A DNA stretch of 43,784 nucleotides from an uncultured Burkholderiales bacterium (GCA_903861115.1 CAIOTD010000148.1:1-43784), one strand, 5' to 3'; counted from the first letter of the stretch, positions 34,011-43,784 are shown. Made by a program: numbers and translations. The notes: generated by a model from the letters alone, not told the origin.

Positions 34011-35342
34011 ATGCAAGAACCGCTTCCTACAGATATTTCCAAACCCCAAGCCACGCAAGCGGAGCAAGATCCGCAAGGCTTGCCTGTGCATGTGGGTGCC
34101 AATGAGCCGGGGGCAAAGAGAGAACACGATGTCACCCAAGGGGAGCCCCCAGCTGAGACTGAGGCGAGCGGCCTCCAAGCCCAGGCCATTTCGTTTTCAG
34201 ATGTGGTCTCGGGCGAGTTTGATGACCACATTGAAGACGAGGATTTGGTCTTGGCCAAGCGTGTGCTTTTGCCGCAACCCGAGTCGCCCAAGCTTCACAA
34301 AGTGTTGGCGCAGGCCGGCCTGGGCTCAAGGTTGGAGATGGAGCAATTGATCATTGAGGGCAGAATCTCGGTCAACAATGTGCCGGCCCACGTCGGTCAA
34401 CGCATTCAATATGGGGACCAAGTCAAAGTCAATGGCCGCTCGATTCATGTTCGAGTTTCAGCGCCCCCAACTCGCGTCATTGCTTACCACAAGCCCGCGG
34501 GTGAAGTGGTCACGCACGACGATCCACAAAATAGACCCACTGTTTTTCGAAAACTGCCGCGTTTGCAACATGGTAAATGGCAGTCCGTTGGACGACTTGA
34601 CTTGAACACGGAGGGTTTGTTGCTGTTCACCAGCAACGGCCAATTGGCCAACCAGTTGATGCATCCTCGGTTTGGATTGGAGCGGGAATATGCTGTTCGG
34701 GTTTTGGGCGCGTTGTCCCGAGATGAAAAGCAACAATTGCTCGATGGCGTGCAACTCGAAGATGGTCCCGCCAAGTTTGGCTCGCTTGAGGACGGTGGCG
34801 GCGAAGGGTCCAACTGTTGGTACCGTGTCACCATCAGTGAGGGGCGCAACCGCGAGGTCAGACGAATGATCGAGGCGGTGGGACATGCGGTTTCGCGTTT
34901 GATTCGCATTCGCTATGGCCAGATGGTCTTGCCCAGGGGGCTCAAACGAGGCGCTTTCATGGAGCTCGATGAGACTGACATCCGTGCGCTCATTCAAGCC
35001 TGTGGCATGAACGAGGCGCAAGGTCTGGGATCGGATCGCGCAACCGCTGCGGCTCGTAAGCCCCAAGTCAACCGTGCCCGTCCTGGACAAAAGGGTGCAG
35101 GCCCCAGAGCCTCTTATCCTCGCGCGCCCAGTGCAGAGCGCAATACCGCCGAAGGATCTGCCTTTGGCTTGTCCAATGCCAGGGGGCGGGGCGCGAAGCC
35201 CAATGTTGCCGCTCAACCCGACCCCATGAAAACATCGGTGGGCTACATTGGGAGCGACAGTCTTAACAAGCAAAGAAGAGAAAAAGGCCCCGCTGGGCCG
35301 AGTCGCTTTGGCGGCTCTGGACCCAAAAGAGGGCGCAGATAG
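34011..35342 (+). CDS. rluB: 23S rRNA pseudouridine synthase RluB
   Basis: Pseudouridine synthase for U2605 of 23S rRNA. The product has 443 residues from ATG 34011. An acidic N-terminal stretch (about 1-85) precedes an S4 domain (about 95-145) and the RsuA/RluB catalytic domain with [11 protein letters not shown] carrying the catalytic Asp. A Gly/Arg/Pro-rich basic tail (about 345-443) ends KRGRR and probably binds RNA non-specifically. Both extensions are common in Burkholderiales. No clear ribosome site was found before the ATG. It is 79 bases after scpB, with a small GCCTT/AAGGC hairpin between. Confidence 0.94.
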   Translation: MQEPLPTDISKPQATQAEQDPQGLPVHVGANEPGAKREHDVTQGEPPAETEASGLQAQAISFSDVVSGEFDDHIEDEDLVLAKRVLLPQPESPKLHKVLAQAGLGSRLEMEQLIIEGRISVNNVPAHVGQRIQYGDQVKVNGRSIHVRVSAPPTRVIAYHKPAGEVVTHDDPQNRPTVFRKLPRLQHGKWQSVGRLDLNTEGLLLFTSNGQLANQLMHPRFGLEREYAVRVLGALSRDEKQQLLDGVQLEDGPAKFGSLEDGGGEGSNCWYRVTISEGRNREVRRMIEAVGHAVSRLIRIRYGQMVLPRGLKRGAFMELDETDIRALIQACGMNEAQGLGSDRATAAARKPQVNRARPGQKGAGPRASYPRAPSAERNTAEGSAFGLSNARGRGAKPNVAAQPDPMKTSVGYIGSDSLNKQRREKGPAGPSRFGGSGPKRGRR

Positions 35343-35428
35343 GGGCGGCAAAATACCCACACACAGGCCGCTCAAGCCCTTTTTTGAGAAGAATCTTGGC
35401 TTTTAGTTGTTTCGTTTCAAGAAAGAGG

Positions 35429-35458
35429 TTCAAAGTGGTGCGTGCTTTGGGCTAAAAT
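35429..35458 (+). promoter_or_regulatory. Candidate sigma-70 promoter of ndk
   Basis: TTCAAA (35429-35434) and TAAAAT (35453-35458) are separated by 18 bases. The -10 box matches the consensus at five of six. Transcription would start near 35465, leaving an 85-base leader that can fold (CGGG/CCCG and TCCCG/CGGGA pairings). Confidence 0.5.
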
Positions 35459-35549
35459 AGCGGGTTATCCCGAGCCACATGCGGCCTTTTTGGTGCTTAA
35501 GAGCCCAAAGCGGGACGAATTTACTCAACTGATTTAGGAAAAATACCAA

Positions 35550-35975
35550 ATGTCTATCGAAAGAACACTCTCTATCATCAAGCCCGATGCAGTTGCAAAA
35601 AACGTGATTGGCCAAATTTATGCACGCTTTGAAGCCGCAGGCTTGAAGGTCATTGCTGCACGCATGGCGCACCTGTCCAGAGGCGAAGCCGAGGCTTTTT
35701 ATGCAGTGCACAAAGCACGCCCCTTCTTCAAGGATTTGGTGGACTTCATGGTCTCTGGTCCCGTGATGATTCAGTGCCTTGAGGGTGAAGGCGCCATTGC
35801 CAAGAACCGTGATTTGATGGGTGCGACAGACCCCAAGAAGGCCGCGCCTGGCACCATCCGCGCTGATTTCGCTGATAGCATTGATGCCAATGCAGTGCAT
35901 GGCTCTGATGCGGCAGAAACAGCCCAGCAAGAGATCGCCTTCTTTTTTGCAGGCATGAACGTTTACGGTCATTGA
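35550..35975 (+). CDS. ndk: Nucleoside diphosphate kinase
   Basis: Balances nucleotide triphosphate pools by moving phosphate through a phosphohistidine; cytoplasmic. It has 141 residues, the normal length. [12 protein letters not shown] (N-terminus) and NAVHGSDA with the phosphorylated H117 are diagnostic. AGGAAAAA (35536 onward) lies before the ATG. It has its own promoter, structured leader and terminator and is followed by rlmN, the standard order in this group. Confidence 0.98.
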   Translation: MSIERTLSIIKPDAVAKNVIGQIYARFEAAGLKVIAARMAHLSRGEAEAFYAVHKARPFFKDLVDFMVSGPVMIQCLEGEGAIAKNRDLMGATDPKKAAPGTIRADFADSIDANAVHGSDAAETAQQEIAFFFAGMNVYGH

Positions 35976-35992
35976 ATCCAAAAAGGATTGAC

Positions 35993-36024
35993 CGCCTAGA
36001 GTGCTCTAGGCGCGTTGATTTTTT
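35993..36024 (+). terminator. Intrinsic terminator of ndk
   Basis: CGCCTAGAG (35993-36001) is the perfect inverse of CTCTAGGCG (36004-36012), and six T follow at 36019-36024. A few bases separate stem and T-tract, but flanking A-rich and T-rich bases may lengthen the stem. The arm CGCCTAG is shared with the palindrome after pit. Confidence 0.72.
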
Positions 36025-36116
36025 GTGAGTCTGACGGTGCCTGAACCGGCGCACCCTGTGCGCTGGTTTGGGCATTGTTCATTGGGGCCGAAGGTGTTCA
36101 AGGCCCCTTTTTGTTC

Positions 36117-37295
36117 ATGGCGCCTGGGTGCATGGGCGGATCCATTTTTTTGAAGGTGCAAGACGTGCAGCAATTGTTGGAATTTGACCGAACAGGCATG
36201 ATTGAGTTTGCCAAAGGGCTAGGGGAAAAGCCCTTTCGTGCCACGCAATTGTTTCGTTGGATCCATCAAAGGGGCATGCAAGACTTTGAGCACATGAGCG
36301 ATTTGGCCAAATCGCTTCGGGAGAAATTGAGCACCACAGCCTTTGTTCAACCCTTGCCCTTGCTCGCAGAACATCGATCAAAAGATGGTGTGATCAAGTG
36401 GCTTTTTGATGTGGGACAGGGCAATGCCATTGAAACCGTCTACATTCCTGAGAGCGACCGAGGCACTTTGTGCATCTCCTCTCAAGCCGGATGTGCTGTG
36501 GGGTGTACGTTTTGTTCCACGGGCTACCAAGGCTTCAGTCGCAACTTGACGACCGCTGAGATCATCTCTCAGTTGTGGTTTGCGGAGCACACCCTCAGGC
36601 AGCAACAAGCCAAGGGTGACAAGGAGAGTCGTGTCATCACCAATGTGGTCATGATGGGCATGGGCGAGCCCCTGCAAAACTATACCCATTTGGTGCCCGC
36701 GTTGAAGATCATGCTCGATGACCATGCCTATGGCCTCTCAAGAAGACGCACCACCGTCTCGACTTCTGGGGTGGTGCCCATGATTGAGCGCTTGGGGTTG
36801 GATGCGCCTGTGGCTTTGGCGTTGTCACTGCATGCGCCAACCGATGCCTTGAGGGATGAGTTGGTGCCGCTCAATAGAAAGTACCCCATTGCACAAGTCT
36901 TGGACGCTTGTCGTGCTTATCTGAGGTATGCGCCCAGAGATTTTGTGACGCTTGAGTATTGTTTGCTTGACGGGGTGAACGATCAAGAAGTTCACATCAA
37001 TGCTTTGATTGATTTGCTCAGGCCTTCAAAAGGGGCCAATTTCCCCTGCAAAATCAATTTAATTCCTTTCAATCCCTTCAAAGAGTCGGGTCTCAAGCGC
37101 TCCACCAACGCCCACATCAAGCGTTTTAGCGACGCTTTACTGGACGCGGGTTTGGTTTGCACCGTGAGAAAGACGAGGGGCGACGACATTGATGCCGCGT
37201 GTGGTCAACTGGCCGGTGACGTCCAAGACCGGACCGCCATCAGCGCGCGTCGCGCGCAGGGCAAAGTGATCCCCATTGCCAATGCCCTGACTTAG
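36117..37295 (+). CDS. rlmN: 23S rRNA/tRNA adenine-C2 methyltransferase RlmN
   Basis: Radical SAM enzyme that methylates A2503 of 23S rRNA and A37 of some tRNAs. The CxxxCxxC cluster motif is CAVGCTFC (C126, C130, C133 from this start), and a C-terminal Cys in [10 protein letters not shown] is the methyl-carrying residue. [15 protein letters not shown] near 35-50 is typical. The start is uncertain: ATG 36117, ATG 36132 and TTG 36150 (GGCGGA nine bases upstream) are in frame, and none has a strong site. Relatives usually begin close to the [10 protein letters not shown] segment, so the true start may be later. Confidence 0.93.
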   Translation: MAPGCMGGSIFLKVQDVQQLLEFDRTGMIEFAKGLGEKPFRATQLFRWIHQRGMQDFEHMSDLAKSLREKLSTTAFVQPLPLLAEHRSKDGVIKWLFDVGQGNAIETVYIPESDRGTLCISSQAGCAVGCTFCSTGYQGFSRNLTTAEIISQLWFAEHTLRQQQAKGDKESRVITNVVMMGMGEPLQNYTHLVPALKIMLDDHAYGLSRRRTTVSTSGVVPMIERLGLDAPVALALSLHAPTDALRDELVPLNRKYPIAQVLDACRAYLRYAPRDFVTLEYCLLDGVNDQEVHINALIDLLRPSKGANFPCKINLIPFNPFKESGLKRSTNAHIKRFSDALLDAGLVCTVRKTRGDDIDAACGQLAGDVQDRTAISARRAQGKVIPIANALT

Positions 37296-37446
37296 GTCTG
37301 AGAGAGCCCCTAAAATGGTGCAAAACTTAAGTTTGCCGTTAACATAGAGATTCGCCATCAATTGACCCGGTCTCAGCACCGTGGGTCAACGCTCAATCTT
37401 CGGTTTGAGGGGGCGATTGATTCAGGTCCATTTTTATTGATAAAAC
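37296..37446. other. Short spacer between rlmN and ispG with hairpins
   Basis: TTGACCCGGT and the region ACCGTGGGTCAA (37362-37389) pair with an inner loop CTCAGC, followed by a CTCAA/TTGAG hairpin. No T-tract follows. In many Burkholderiales a PilW-type TPR gene and a RodZ-like gene lie in this position, and neither is here. Confidence 0.5.
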
Positions 37447-38706
37447 ATGATGCACGATCCCTTGCCCATTGCCGTGTCTGAGCCCGCCAAGCGAAGAACC
37501 AAAACGGCTCGCATTTCTTGGGGCTCCAATGTGGTCACCGTGGGTGCCGATGCCCCGGTTCGCATTCAGTCCATGACCAACACGGACACGGCCGACGCCA
37601 TTGGGACGGCCATTCAAGTCAAGGAGTTGGCCATCGCGGGCTCCGAGCTCGTACGCATCACTGTCGACACCCCAGAGGCGGCACAAGCCGTGCCGCACAT
37701 CCGAGAGCAGTTGGACCGCATGGGCATTGATGTGCCCCTGATCGGGGATTTTCACTACAACGGGCACCGACTGCTGAGTGACTTTCCCGCTTGCGCTGAA
37801 AGCCTCTCCAAGTACCGCATCAATCCGGGCAATGTGGGCAAAGGCGACAAGCATGACAAACAATTTGCCCAAATGGTTGAGGTCGCTACAAAGTTTAAAA
37901 AAGCGGTTCGCATTGGCGTGAACTGGGGCAGTTTGGACCAAGAGTTGATGGCCACCTTGATGGACGTCAATGCCAAAAGAGCCAAGCCCTTTGAGGCTCG
38001 GCAAGTCATGTACGAGGCACTCATTCAGTCGGCCACCCAGTCGGCTCAAAGGGCGGTCGAGTTGGGACTCCCCCCAGAGCAAATTTTACTCAGCTGCAAG
38101 GTCTCGGGCGTACAAGATTTGATCGCCGTTTATCGCCAACTCGCACTCAGAACCGAGCATCCCCTGCATTTGGGTCTCACAGAGGCCGGCATGGGCACCA
38201 AAGGCACCGTTGCCTCTGGCGTTGCGTTGGCCATTCTTTTGCAAGAAGGCATTGGGGACACCATCCGTGTGTCTTTAACGCCGCAGCCGGGTGAGTCCAG
38301 GACCCAAGAGGTGGTGATTGCGGCGGAGATTTTGCAGTCTTTGGGGATGAGAAAGTTTGTCCCCAGTGTCACCGCTTGCCCTGGGTGTGGTCGCACCACC
38401 AGCTCCACGTTTCAAGAGCTGGCCAAAGAGATCGATGATCATTTGAGAGCACAAATGCCTGTGTGGCGGGTGCAGTACCCGGGCGTGGAAAATTTGAAGG
38501 TTGCCGTCATGGGCTGTATTGTGAATGGGCCAGGCGAAAGCAAACATGCCGATATCGGCATCAGTCTGCCTGGCACAGGCGAGGCCCCGGCCGCTCCTGT
38601 GTTCATCGATGGCGAGAAGGCGCTCACCTTGAGGGGCGAGCACATTGCCAAGGAATTTCATCAGCTCGTTCAACAATACATTGAGAAAAAGTACGCCACC
38701 CATTAA
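37447..38706 (+). CDS. ispG: 4-hydroxy-3-methylbut-2-enyl diphosphate synthase (IspG/GcpE)
   Basis: Iron-sulfur enzyme of the MEP isoprenoid pathway that converts MEcPP to HMBPP. It has 419 residues. The N-terminal TIM-barrel part includes [10 protein letters not shown], and the C-terminal part has the Fe-S cysteines in TACPGCGRT and [12 protein letters not shown]. The ATG at 37447 is followed by a second ATG; no strong ribosome site is seen. The hisS gene downstream has its own promoter candidate, and a terminator lies after ispG. Confidence 0.97.
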   Translation: MMHDPLPIAVSEPAKRRTKTARISWGSNVVTVGADAPVRIQSMTNTDTADAIGTAIQVKELAIAGSELVRITVDTPEAAQAVPHIREQLDRMGIDVPLIGDFHYNGHRLLSDFPACAESLSKYRINPGNVGKGDKHDKQFAQMVEVATKFKKAVRIGVNWGSLDQELMATLMDVNAKRAKPFEARQVMYEALIQSATQSAQRAVELGLPPEQILLSCKVSGVQDLIAVYRQLALRTEHPLHLGLTEAGMGTKGTVASGVALAILLQEGIGDTIRVSLTPQPGESRTQEVVIAAEILQSLGMRKFVPSVTACPGCGRTTSSTFQELAKEIDDHLRAQMPVWRVQYPGVENLKVAVMGCIVNGPGESKHADIGISLPGTGEAPAAPVFIDGEKALTLRGEHIAKEFHQLVQQYIEKKYATH

Positions 38707-38743
38707 GGGGCCTGCCTTTTTGAGTCTCAGGGCCCTCTTTTTT
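38707..38743 (+). terminator. Likely intrinsic terminator after ispG
   Basis: GGGGCCTG (38707-38714) and CAGGGCCC (38728-38735) pair at seven of eight positions, and TCTTTTTT follows at once. The loop is 13 bases, so it is a moderate terminator. Confidence 0.55.
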
Positions 38744-38798
38744 CGGTCTTGTTCGACACGGACTGCTGTTTTTTAACGTTTGTGTGAGCGCGATCGCA

Positions 38799-38804
38799 TA
38801 AAAT
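38799..38804 (+). promoter_or_regulatory. Candidate -10 element of hisS
   Basis: TAAAAT matches the -10 consensus at five of six and lies in ATAAAATAG, similar to the ndk promoter's CTAAAATAG. A good -35 was not found. The leader to the hisS ATG (38936) would be about 125 bases. Confidence 0.4.
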
Positions 38805-38935
38805 AGAGCGCACTGAGCCCCCAGCCCTTCCCGGCTCATTTCAATGCACAGATAGAACCTTTGATGGAAGCGCTGTCTTGATCAACCCCAATCGCGAAAA
38901 CTGTCTCGCTGAGTTACCTCTCCACCGAATTCAAA

Positions 38936-40297
38936 ATGACTGAGAAAATTACCGCCGTCAAAGGCATGAACGATGTGTTACCCAAAGAGTCTCATCTTTG
39001 GGAGTGGCTTGAGGGCCAGGTCAGATCGCTCATGAAAAGCTACGCCTATCAAAACATTCGAACACCGATCGTGGAGCCCACGGCCCTTTTTGTCCGCGGC
39101 CTGGGGGAGGTGACCGACATCGTTGAAAAAGAGATGTACTCCTTTGAAGATCGATTGAATGGAGAGCAACTCACCTTGCGTCCCGAGGCAACCGCAGGCG
39201 TTGTTCGAAGCGTGGTTGAGAACAACTTGCTCTACGATGCGCCTAGACGGCTTTACTACATGGGCCCCATGTTCAGGCATGAGAGACCTCAGCGGGGACG
39301 CTACCGGCAGTTTCATCAAATGGGCGCCGAAGCCATTGGATTTGCTGGCCCAGAGCTTGACGCAGAGCTGATTTTGATGGCCCATGCTTTGTGGCAACAA
39401 CTCGGGCTCAAGGATGTGCGCTTGGAGCTCAACAGTTTGGGGCAACCCGAAGAGCGCGCTCAGCACAGACAGGCCTTGATCGCCTACCTTGAGGGGCATT
39501 CTCACATGCTCGATGAGGAAGCAAAGAGGCGTTTGTACAGCAACCCTTTGCGCATCTTGGATACCAAAAATCCGGAGCTCCAAACGCTGGCCAACGAAGC
39601 GCCTCGCTTGATTGACTTCCTTGGCAAGACCTCCTTGGCACATTTTGAGCGTTTGAAAGCCATCCTGGACGCCAACGCCGTCCCGTACACCATCAATCCA
39701 AGGCTCGTTCGAGGCATGGATTATTACAACTTGAGTGTGTTTGAATTTGTCACCCAAAGCTTGGGTTCTCAAGGCACCATCTGTGGCGGTGGGCGCTACG
39801 ATTACTTGGTTGAAGAGTTGGGTGGCAAATCTTCCCCTGCAGTTGGCTGGGCTTTTGGTGTAGAGCGGGTGTTGGAGCTGATCCGAGCGCAGGAGTTGGT
39901 ACAAAGTGCGCACAGCATCGATTGCTTTGCACTGGTGCCCGATGCTGCAAGTTTTCCTGTGGTGTTTCAGGCGGTGGAGTCCTTGAGGCGCTTGGGTCTT
40001 AAAGTGCAAATGCATTCGCCTGCGGCTGCCAACGCCAAGACAGCGGTGGAGCCAGAACAGGGCGCAGACCACATCCCTCCCGTTTGGGAGCAAATGGGGA
40101 GCATCAAGTCTCAATTCAAGCGTGCCGACAGCTCTGGTGCTGCCTATGCGCTGATTTTTGGTGCCGATGAGCTCTCCAAGGGGGCCGTCACCGTCAAGGC
40201 TTTGAGAGACGGGGAGGGCGCTCAACGCATTGAGTTGTTAAAAGACATCGCACAATGGGGGAAGGCTCTACAATCGAGCCTGTACCCCAATTCTTGA
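38936..40297 (+). CDS. hisS: Histidyl-tRNA synthetase
   Basis: Class II aminoacyl-tRNA synthetase that charges tRNA-His. The product has 453 residues, slightly longer than the usual 420-430. Motif 2 includes [16 protein letters not shown], the histidine motif is LVRGMDYYN and motif 3 is GWAFGVERV. Extra length comes from an insert in the anticodon-binding domain (about 363-387, rich in Ala, Glu and Pro), ahead of the KSQFKRAD segment. The ATG at 38936 is chosen because the protein starts with the family [16 protein letters not shown]. Confidence 0.97.
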   Translation: MTEKITAVKGMNDVLPKESHLWEWLEGQVRSLMKSYAYQNIRTPIVEPTALFVRGLGEVTDIVEKEMYSFEDRLNGEQLTLRPEATAGVVRSVVENNLLYDAPRRLYYMGPMFRHERPQRGRYRQFHQMGAEAIGFAGPELDAELILMAHALWQQLGLKDVRLELNSLGQPEERAQHRQALIAYLEGHSHMLDEEAKRRLYSNPLRILDTKNPELQTLANEAPRLIDFLGKTSLAHFERLKAILDANAVPYTINPRLVRGMDYYNLSVFEFVTQSLGSQGTICGGGRYDYLVEELGGKSSPAVGWAFGVERVLELIRAQELVQSAHSIDCFALVPDAASFPVVFQAVESLRRLGLKVQMHSPAAANAKTAVEPEQGADHIPPVWEQMGSIKSQFKRADSSGAAYALIFGADELSKGAVTVKALRDGEGAQRIELLKDIAQWGKALQSSLYPNS

Positions 40298-40395
40298 TAT
40301 CTTTGAAAGTGGGTCGAGTCCAGACGGTTTTGTCCAGTGGACGCGCCCCCTTTTGAAGCTGTCCTTTGCTGATCATGGGCCTTCTTGCTTGTGTT

Positions 40396-40422
40396 GAGGA
40401 CTGCGCAAGGTGCACAGTCCTC
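40396..40422. repeat. Hairpin between hisS and the YfgM-like gene
   Basis: GAGGACTG (40396-40403) and CAGTCCTC (40415-40422) are perfect inverted copies with an 11-base loop. A T-rich tract begins only at about 40439, too far for a classical terminator. It may act in processing or partial termination. Confidence 0.45.
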
Positions 40423-40474
40423 ATGAGTGCAACGGTTCATTTTCTTTTTTTTGTTTTTTAAATTTTTATCACCT

Positions 40475-41155
40475 ATGGCCTCGCACCTCGATCTTGAAGA
40501 ACAAGAACAACTCGATGATTTGAAACACTTTTGGAGCAAGTACGGTCCTCTCCTGACTTGGATGCTCATTGCTGTTTTGTTGGCCTACAGCGCTTGGACG
40601 GGCTGGCAGTTTTGGCAAAGAAAGCAAGCCGCTCAGGCCTCTGTGCTCTTTGAAACCGTCGAGCGTGCTGTGGTGTCCTCGGATCAAGCCTTGCTCACCC
40701 GCGCTTTGTCCGATATGCAAGATAAATTTGCCAGTGCAACTTACACCCAACACGCCAGCCTCATGGGTGCGCGTTATTTTGCCGAGCACGAAGGTCTTCA
40801 GGCCGCAAAGAACAATCTCATTTGGGTGAACGATCACGCAAGCGATGAGGGCTTGACGGCTTTGGCAAGACTCAGGCTCTCGGCTTTGTCCATGGAGGAG
40901 AAAAAATGGGACCAAGCGAGAGAGTGGCTCAAAAAGCCATTCCCCAAAGCCTTTGAGCCTTTGTCCTTGGATCGCCTAGGCGACATTGACCTGCAAGAAA
41001 AGAAAGTTGAAGATGCCAAAACCCATTTCCAGCAAGCTTGGAGCACCATGCCCGAGCGAGATGAGTACCGTCAATTGATTGAGGTCAAGTTGGCAAGCCT
41101 TGGTGTTGATGCGCGCGCTGTAGAGACTGAGAAGAAAAAGGAGAAGAAAGAGTGA
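40475..41155 (+). CDS. yfgM: YfgM-like tetratricopeptide membrane protein
   Basis: A 226-residue single-pass inner-membrane protein with a large periplasmic TPR-like part. The N-terminal EEQEQLDDLKHFWSKYG precedes one transmembrane helix (about 25-46). Its E. coli relative YfgM links the SecYEG translocon with periplasmic chaperones. The ATG at 40475 is used; an ATG at 40427 is in frame but lies upstream of a T-rich tract. The end is highly charged (EKKKEKKE). Its stop overlaps the GTG start of bamB, so the two are translationally coupled, as in other Proteobacteria. Confidence 0.9.
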   Translation: MASHLDLEEQEQLDDLKHFWSKYGPLLTWMLIAVLLAYSAWTGWQFWQRKQAAQASVLFETVERAVVSSDQALLTRALSDMQDKFASATYTQHASLMGARYFAEHEGLQAAKNNLIWVNDHASDEGLTALARLRLSALSMEEKKWDQAREWLKKPFPKAFEPLSLDRLGDIDLQEKKVEDAKTHFQQAWSTMPERDEYRQLIEVKLASLGVDARAVETEKKKEKKE

Positions 41156-42348
41156 TCTTTCAAAAAAAATCTTCCTCCATGGACGGCTTGTCCTACGCAC
41201 CCTGGGCCGTTCGCCTTCAGCGCGTTTTGCCCGTGCTCGGTTCTTGTGTTTTAGGGCTGTTGCTCACGGCATGCTCGTCCGTGACCAAACAACAAGCCAA
41301 GGACGTGGTGGTGAGTCGTGTGGCGCAAGAGGTGAGTGCCTCTTGGAGTGCAACGGTTGCGCCTTTTGGGGCCTTCATGGTGCCCCATGTGAACGGATCC
41401 TTGATCACTGTTGCGTCTGAGTCTGGGCTCGTCACGCAATTGGATGCGCGTGATGGCAAGACACTTTGGACCTTGGATTTGAAGGAGCCCTTGGCTTCTG
41501 CCTTGGGTTCGGACGGCGTGCGTTATGCCGTGACCACAAAAAACAACCAACTCCTCACCTTCGATCAAAAGGGCTTGCTTTGGAAAAGCGCATTGAGCGC
41601 GCAAAGCATCACGCCTGCCTTGGTGGCGGGCGAACGCGTATTTGTTTTGCTTGCCGATCGTTCGGTGGTGGCTTTTGATGGCCAAAATGGACGGTTGCTG
41701 TGGACCCAACAGCGTGTGGGAGACCCGCTGACCTTGAATCAAAAGGGCGTCCTTTTGGCGGTTCGAGACACCTTGGTGGTGGGTTTTTCAGGTCGCTTGG
41801 TGGGCTTGAATCCCTTGACGGGGCAAGCCAAATTTGAGACGCCCATCGCCGTGCCAAGAGGGGTCAACGATTTGGAGCGATTGGTGGACTTGGTTTCCCC
41901 CGCTTACCGCTTTGGCGACATGGTGTGTGTCCGTGCGTTCCAAGCGCAGGTGGGTTGCGTCAATGCGCAACGCGGTAATTTGTTGTGGTCTCGATCGGCC
42001 AACGGCGATCAAGGCCTGGCTGGCAACGACGACTTGGTGGTGGGTGCCGAGAGCAACGGTTTGGTGCTGGCCTGGTCAAGAACGACCGGCGAGAAGCTCT
42101 TCGAGTCCGATGCTTTGAAGTACCGCAAACTCTCTTCCCCCCTGGTGTTGCCTGAAGGCGTTGTGATCAGTGACAGCAGCGGCGTGATCTATGTCTTGTC
42201 CTTGAAGGACGGACATGTGCTCAACAAAATCGACAGCCAAACTCAGACCTCTTTGGGGCTGAGCGTGCCTTTGGAGGGCGGCTTTTTATACGCATCCAGG
42301 GCCGGCAAAATCAAAGCCTTTAAGCTCCCATCCACGAACGCGAAGTAG
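41152..42348 (+). CDS. bamB: Outer membrane assembly lipoprotein BamB
   Basis: Beta-propeller lipoprotein of the BAM complex. The 398-residue product has a signal peptide with the lipobox LLTAC (C41). Repeated segments such as [17 protein letters not shown] and NAQRGNLLW are PQQ-like propeller blades. The GTG start overlaps the yfgM TGA (GTGA), and AAGGAG (41138-41143) lies eight bases upstream. It sits between yfgM and der, the standard order. Confidence 0.96.
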   Translation: MIFQKKSSSMDGLSYAPWAVRLQRVLPVLGSCVLGLLLTACSSVTKQQAKDVVVSRVAQEVSASWSATVAPFGAFMVPHVNGSLITVASESGLVTQLDARDGKTLWTLDLKEPLASALGSDGVRYAVTTKNNQLLTFDQKGLLWKSALSAQSITPALVAGERVFVLLADRSVVAFDGQNGRLLWTQQRVGDPLTLNQKGVLLAVRDTLVVGFSGRLVGLNPLTGQAKFETPIAVPRGVNDLERLVDLVSPAYRFGDMVCVRAFQAQVGCVNAQRGNLLWSRSANGDQGLAGNDDLVVGAESNGLVLAWSRTTGEKLFESDALKYRKLSSPLVLPEGVVISDSSGVIYVLSLKDGHVLNKIDSQTQTSLGLSVPLEGGFLYASRAGKIKAFKLPSTNAK

Positions 42349-42356
42349 ACCACCCA

Positions 42357-43694
42357 GTGAAACCAGTTTTAGCCTTAGTTGGACGACCCAATGTGGGAAA
42401 GTCCACGCTTTTCAATCGATTGACCAAGAGCAGAGATGCCATCGTGGCGGACTTTGCCGGGTTGACGAGGGATCGCCATTATGGGGATGCGCGTCTAGGG
42501 GCTCATGAGTTCATCGTGATCGACACGGGTGGTTTTGAGCCCGATGCGAGTTCTGGCATTTACAAAGAAATGGCCAAGCAAACGCGCCAAGCGGTGGCCG
42601 AGGCCGATGTGGTGGTTTTTGTGGTGGATGCACGCGAGGGGCTCTCGGCGCAAGATCACGACATTGCCAACTATTTGCGCAAACTGGGCAAACCCACCTT
42701 GTTGGTGGCCAACAAGGCCGAGGGCATGACGGAAGGTCCTCAGTTGGTGGAGTTTTATGAACTGGGCCTGGGCGACGTGCATCCCGTGTCAGCGGCCCAC
42801 GGCCAAGGTATTCGAAGCATGGTGGAGTTGGCGCTGGAGCCCCTTCACTTGGATTTGGACGCCGAAGAGGGCGATCTAGAAGACGTCCCAGGCGTCATCA
42901 AGTTGGCCGTCGCAGGGCGACCCAATGTGGGCAAATCCACCCTGATCAACACTTGGCTGGGGGAGGAGCGTTTGGTGGCCTTTGATATGCCGGGCACCAC
43001 GCGAGACGCGATCCATGTGCCGCTTGAGTTCAAAGGGCAAAAGTACGATTTGATTGACACGGCTGGACTGCGGCGCAAGGGCCGAGTGTTTGAGGCCATC
43101 GAGAAATTCTCAGTGGTCAAAACCTTGCAAGCCATTGCGTCTGCCAATGTGGTGCTTTTGTTGTTGGATGCCACACAAGGGGTGACCGATCAAGATGCGC
43201 ACATTGCAGGCTACATTTTGGAGAGTGGGCGTGCTGTGGTGCTCGCGGTCAACAAGTGGGATGCCATTGATCGCTATCAGCGCGAGATGGTGCAGCGCTC
43301 CATCGAAACCCGCTTGCCATTTTTGAAATTTGCAAACCTGCACCAAATCTCTGCCATCAAACGCCAAGGCTTGGGACCGGTATGGGATTCGATCTCTCAG
43401 GCTTACAAGGCCGCCAACTGCAAGATGTCAACGCCCATCTTGACCCGCTTGTTGCTCGAGGCCGTTCAGTTCCAAGCGCCCAAACGAGCCGGCATGTTCC
43501 GACCCAAATTGCGCTATGCCCACCAAGGCGGCATGAACCCACCCATCATTGTGGTGCATGGCAACTCTTTGGAGCACGTCACGGATTCGTACAAGCGCTT
43601 TTTAGAGGGGCGTTTTAGAAAAGAGTTCAGTTTGCAAGGCACGCCACTTCGAATTGAGATGAAAACCACGCACAACCCTTACAAAGATACCTGA
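42357..43694 (+). CDS. der: Ribosome biogenesis GTPase Der (EngA)
   Basis: Essential GTPase for 50S subunit assembly. The product has 445 residues with two G domains: P-loops GRPNVGKS at 9-16 and 187-194, DTGG and DTAG G3 boxes, NKAE and NKWD G4 boxes, and a KH-like C-terminal domain ending with [12 protein letters not shown] at 42357 starts only 8 bases after the bamB stop, so they are probably co-transcribed. It is followed by hfq. Confidence 0.97.
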   Translation: MKPVLALVGRPNVGKSTLFNRLTKSRDAIVADFAGLTRDRHYGDARLGAHEFIVIDTGGFEPDASSGIYKEMAKQTRQAVAEADVVVFVVDAREGLSAQDHDIANYLRKLGKPTLLVANKAEGMTEGPQLVEFYELGLGDVHPVSAAHGQGIRSMVELALEPLHLDLDAEEGDLEDVPGVIKLAVAGRPNVGKSTLINTWLGEERLVAFDMPGTTRDAIHVPLEFKGQKYDLIDTAGLRRKGRVFEAIEKFSVVKTLQAIASANVVLLLLDATQGVTDQDAHIAGYILESGRAVVLAVNKWDAIDRYQREMVQRSIETRLPFLKFANLHQISAIKRQGLGPVWDSISQAYKAANCKMSTPILTRLLLEAVQFQAPKRAGMFRPKLRYAHQGGMNPPIIVVHGNSLEHVTDSYKRFLEGRFRKEFSLQGTPLRIEMKTTHNPYKDT

Positions 43695-43767
43695 GTTTTT
43701 TTAAATAAAGGACTTGTTGTGGTATGGTTATGCTTTATCACTTCATCAGTAGAACACGGAGAATATC

Positions 43768-43784
43768 GTGAACAACAAAGGTCA
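43768..43784 (+). CDS. hfq: RNA chaperone Hfq, first codons only
   Basis: A GTG at 43768 begins the frame V-N-N-K-G, which fits the conserved Hfq start MSNKGQ. GGAG (43758-43761) lies six bases upstream. Position after der is the usual hfq location in Betaproteobacteria. The gene is cut off by the window end, so the call depends on context and only five codons. Confidence 0.8.

Noticed and set aside
38978-40225. Long open frame on the minus strand of hisS
   Set aside because: It is 415 codons but mirrors hisS codon use, has no ribosome site and no recognisable domain; hisS motifs on the plus strand are certain.
1-43784. CRISPR array, insertion sequence, prophage, rRNA or tRNA
   Set aside because: No regularly spaced repeats, transposase or integrase frames, rRNA signatures or cloverleaf were found on either strand.

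Overview
The window is a chromosomal segment of a betaproteobacterium, most likely order Burkholderiales. The evidence is a homodimeric-type aceE with a double-lipoyl aceF and an lpdA carrying its own lipoyl domain, two Bug-type solute receptors beside catabolic hydrolases, a structured leader in front of sucA, and the gene order ndk-rlmN-ispG-hisS-yfgM-bamB-der-hfq. Species cannot be named from the sequence. No insertion sequence, prophage, CRISPR array, rRNA or tRNA was seen.

Layout. (1) 1-6530: the start of a divergent partial gene, then the pyruvate dehydrogenase operon aceE-aceF-lpdA, closed by a strong intrinsic terminator. (2) 6890-8583: a DUF47/PhoU-like protein and a Pit phosphate permease. 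(3) 8715-9491 (minus): a secreted NlpC/P60 peptidase. (4) 9821-11515: an acrylyl-CoA reductase-like enzyme translationally coupled to an isochorismatase-family hydrolase, ending in a 13-bp-stem terminator. (5) 11560-18536: an accessory catabolic block with two ACMSD-type amidohydrolases, a dienelactone hydrolase, a CocE/NonD hydrolase and two Bug receptors; its substrate is unknown. (6) 18647-20548: propionyl-CoA synthetase prpE. (7) 20692-27793: the 2-oxoglutarate dehydrogenase genes sucA-sucB-lpd followed by zapE, with a leader upstream of sucA and two hairpins between sucB and lpd. (8) 27937-31778: a secreted coiled-coil protein of unknown function, a DinG/YoaA-type Fe-S helicase, and bamD (minus) overlapping the helicase end. 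(9) 31825-35342: rluD, scpB and rluB. (10) 35429-43784: ndk, rlmN, ispG, hisS, a YfgM-like protein, bamB, der and the first codons of hfq.

How the parts work together. Most of the window is housekeeping: the two 2-oxoacid dehydrogenase complexes feed and run the TCA cycle, and the right-hand third covers outer-membrane assembly (BamD, BamB, YfgM), ribosome and RNA modification (RluD, RluB, RlmN, Der), chromosome segregation (ScpB) and isoprenoid and tRNA synthesis. The accessory part is 9.8-18.5 kb. AcuI-like reductase and PrpE could together turn acrylate or propionate into propionyl-CoA. The hydrolases and amidohydrolases look like a transport-plus-degradation set for an unidentified organic acid, ester or lactone.

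No clearly new multi-gene defence or signalling system is visible. The most promising less-described items are the catabolic block with a metal-site-altered amidohydrolase, the sucA leader with interchangeable pairings, the sucB-lpd hairpins, the aceE operator-like dyad, the bamD/rluD shared -10 region with a possibly leaderless rluD, and the absence of genes usually found between rlmN and ispG.
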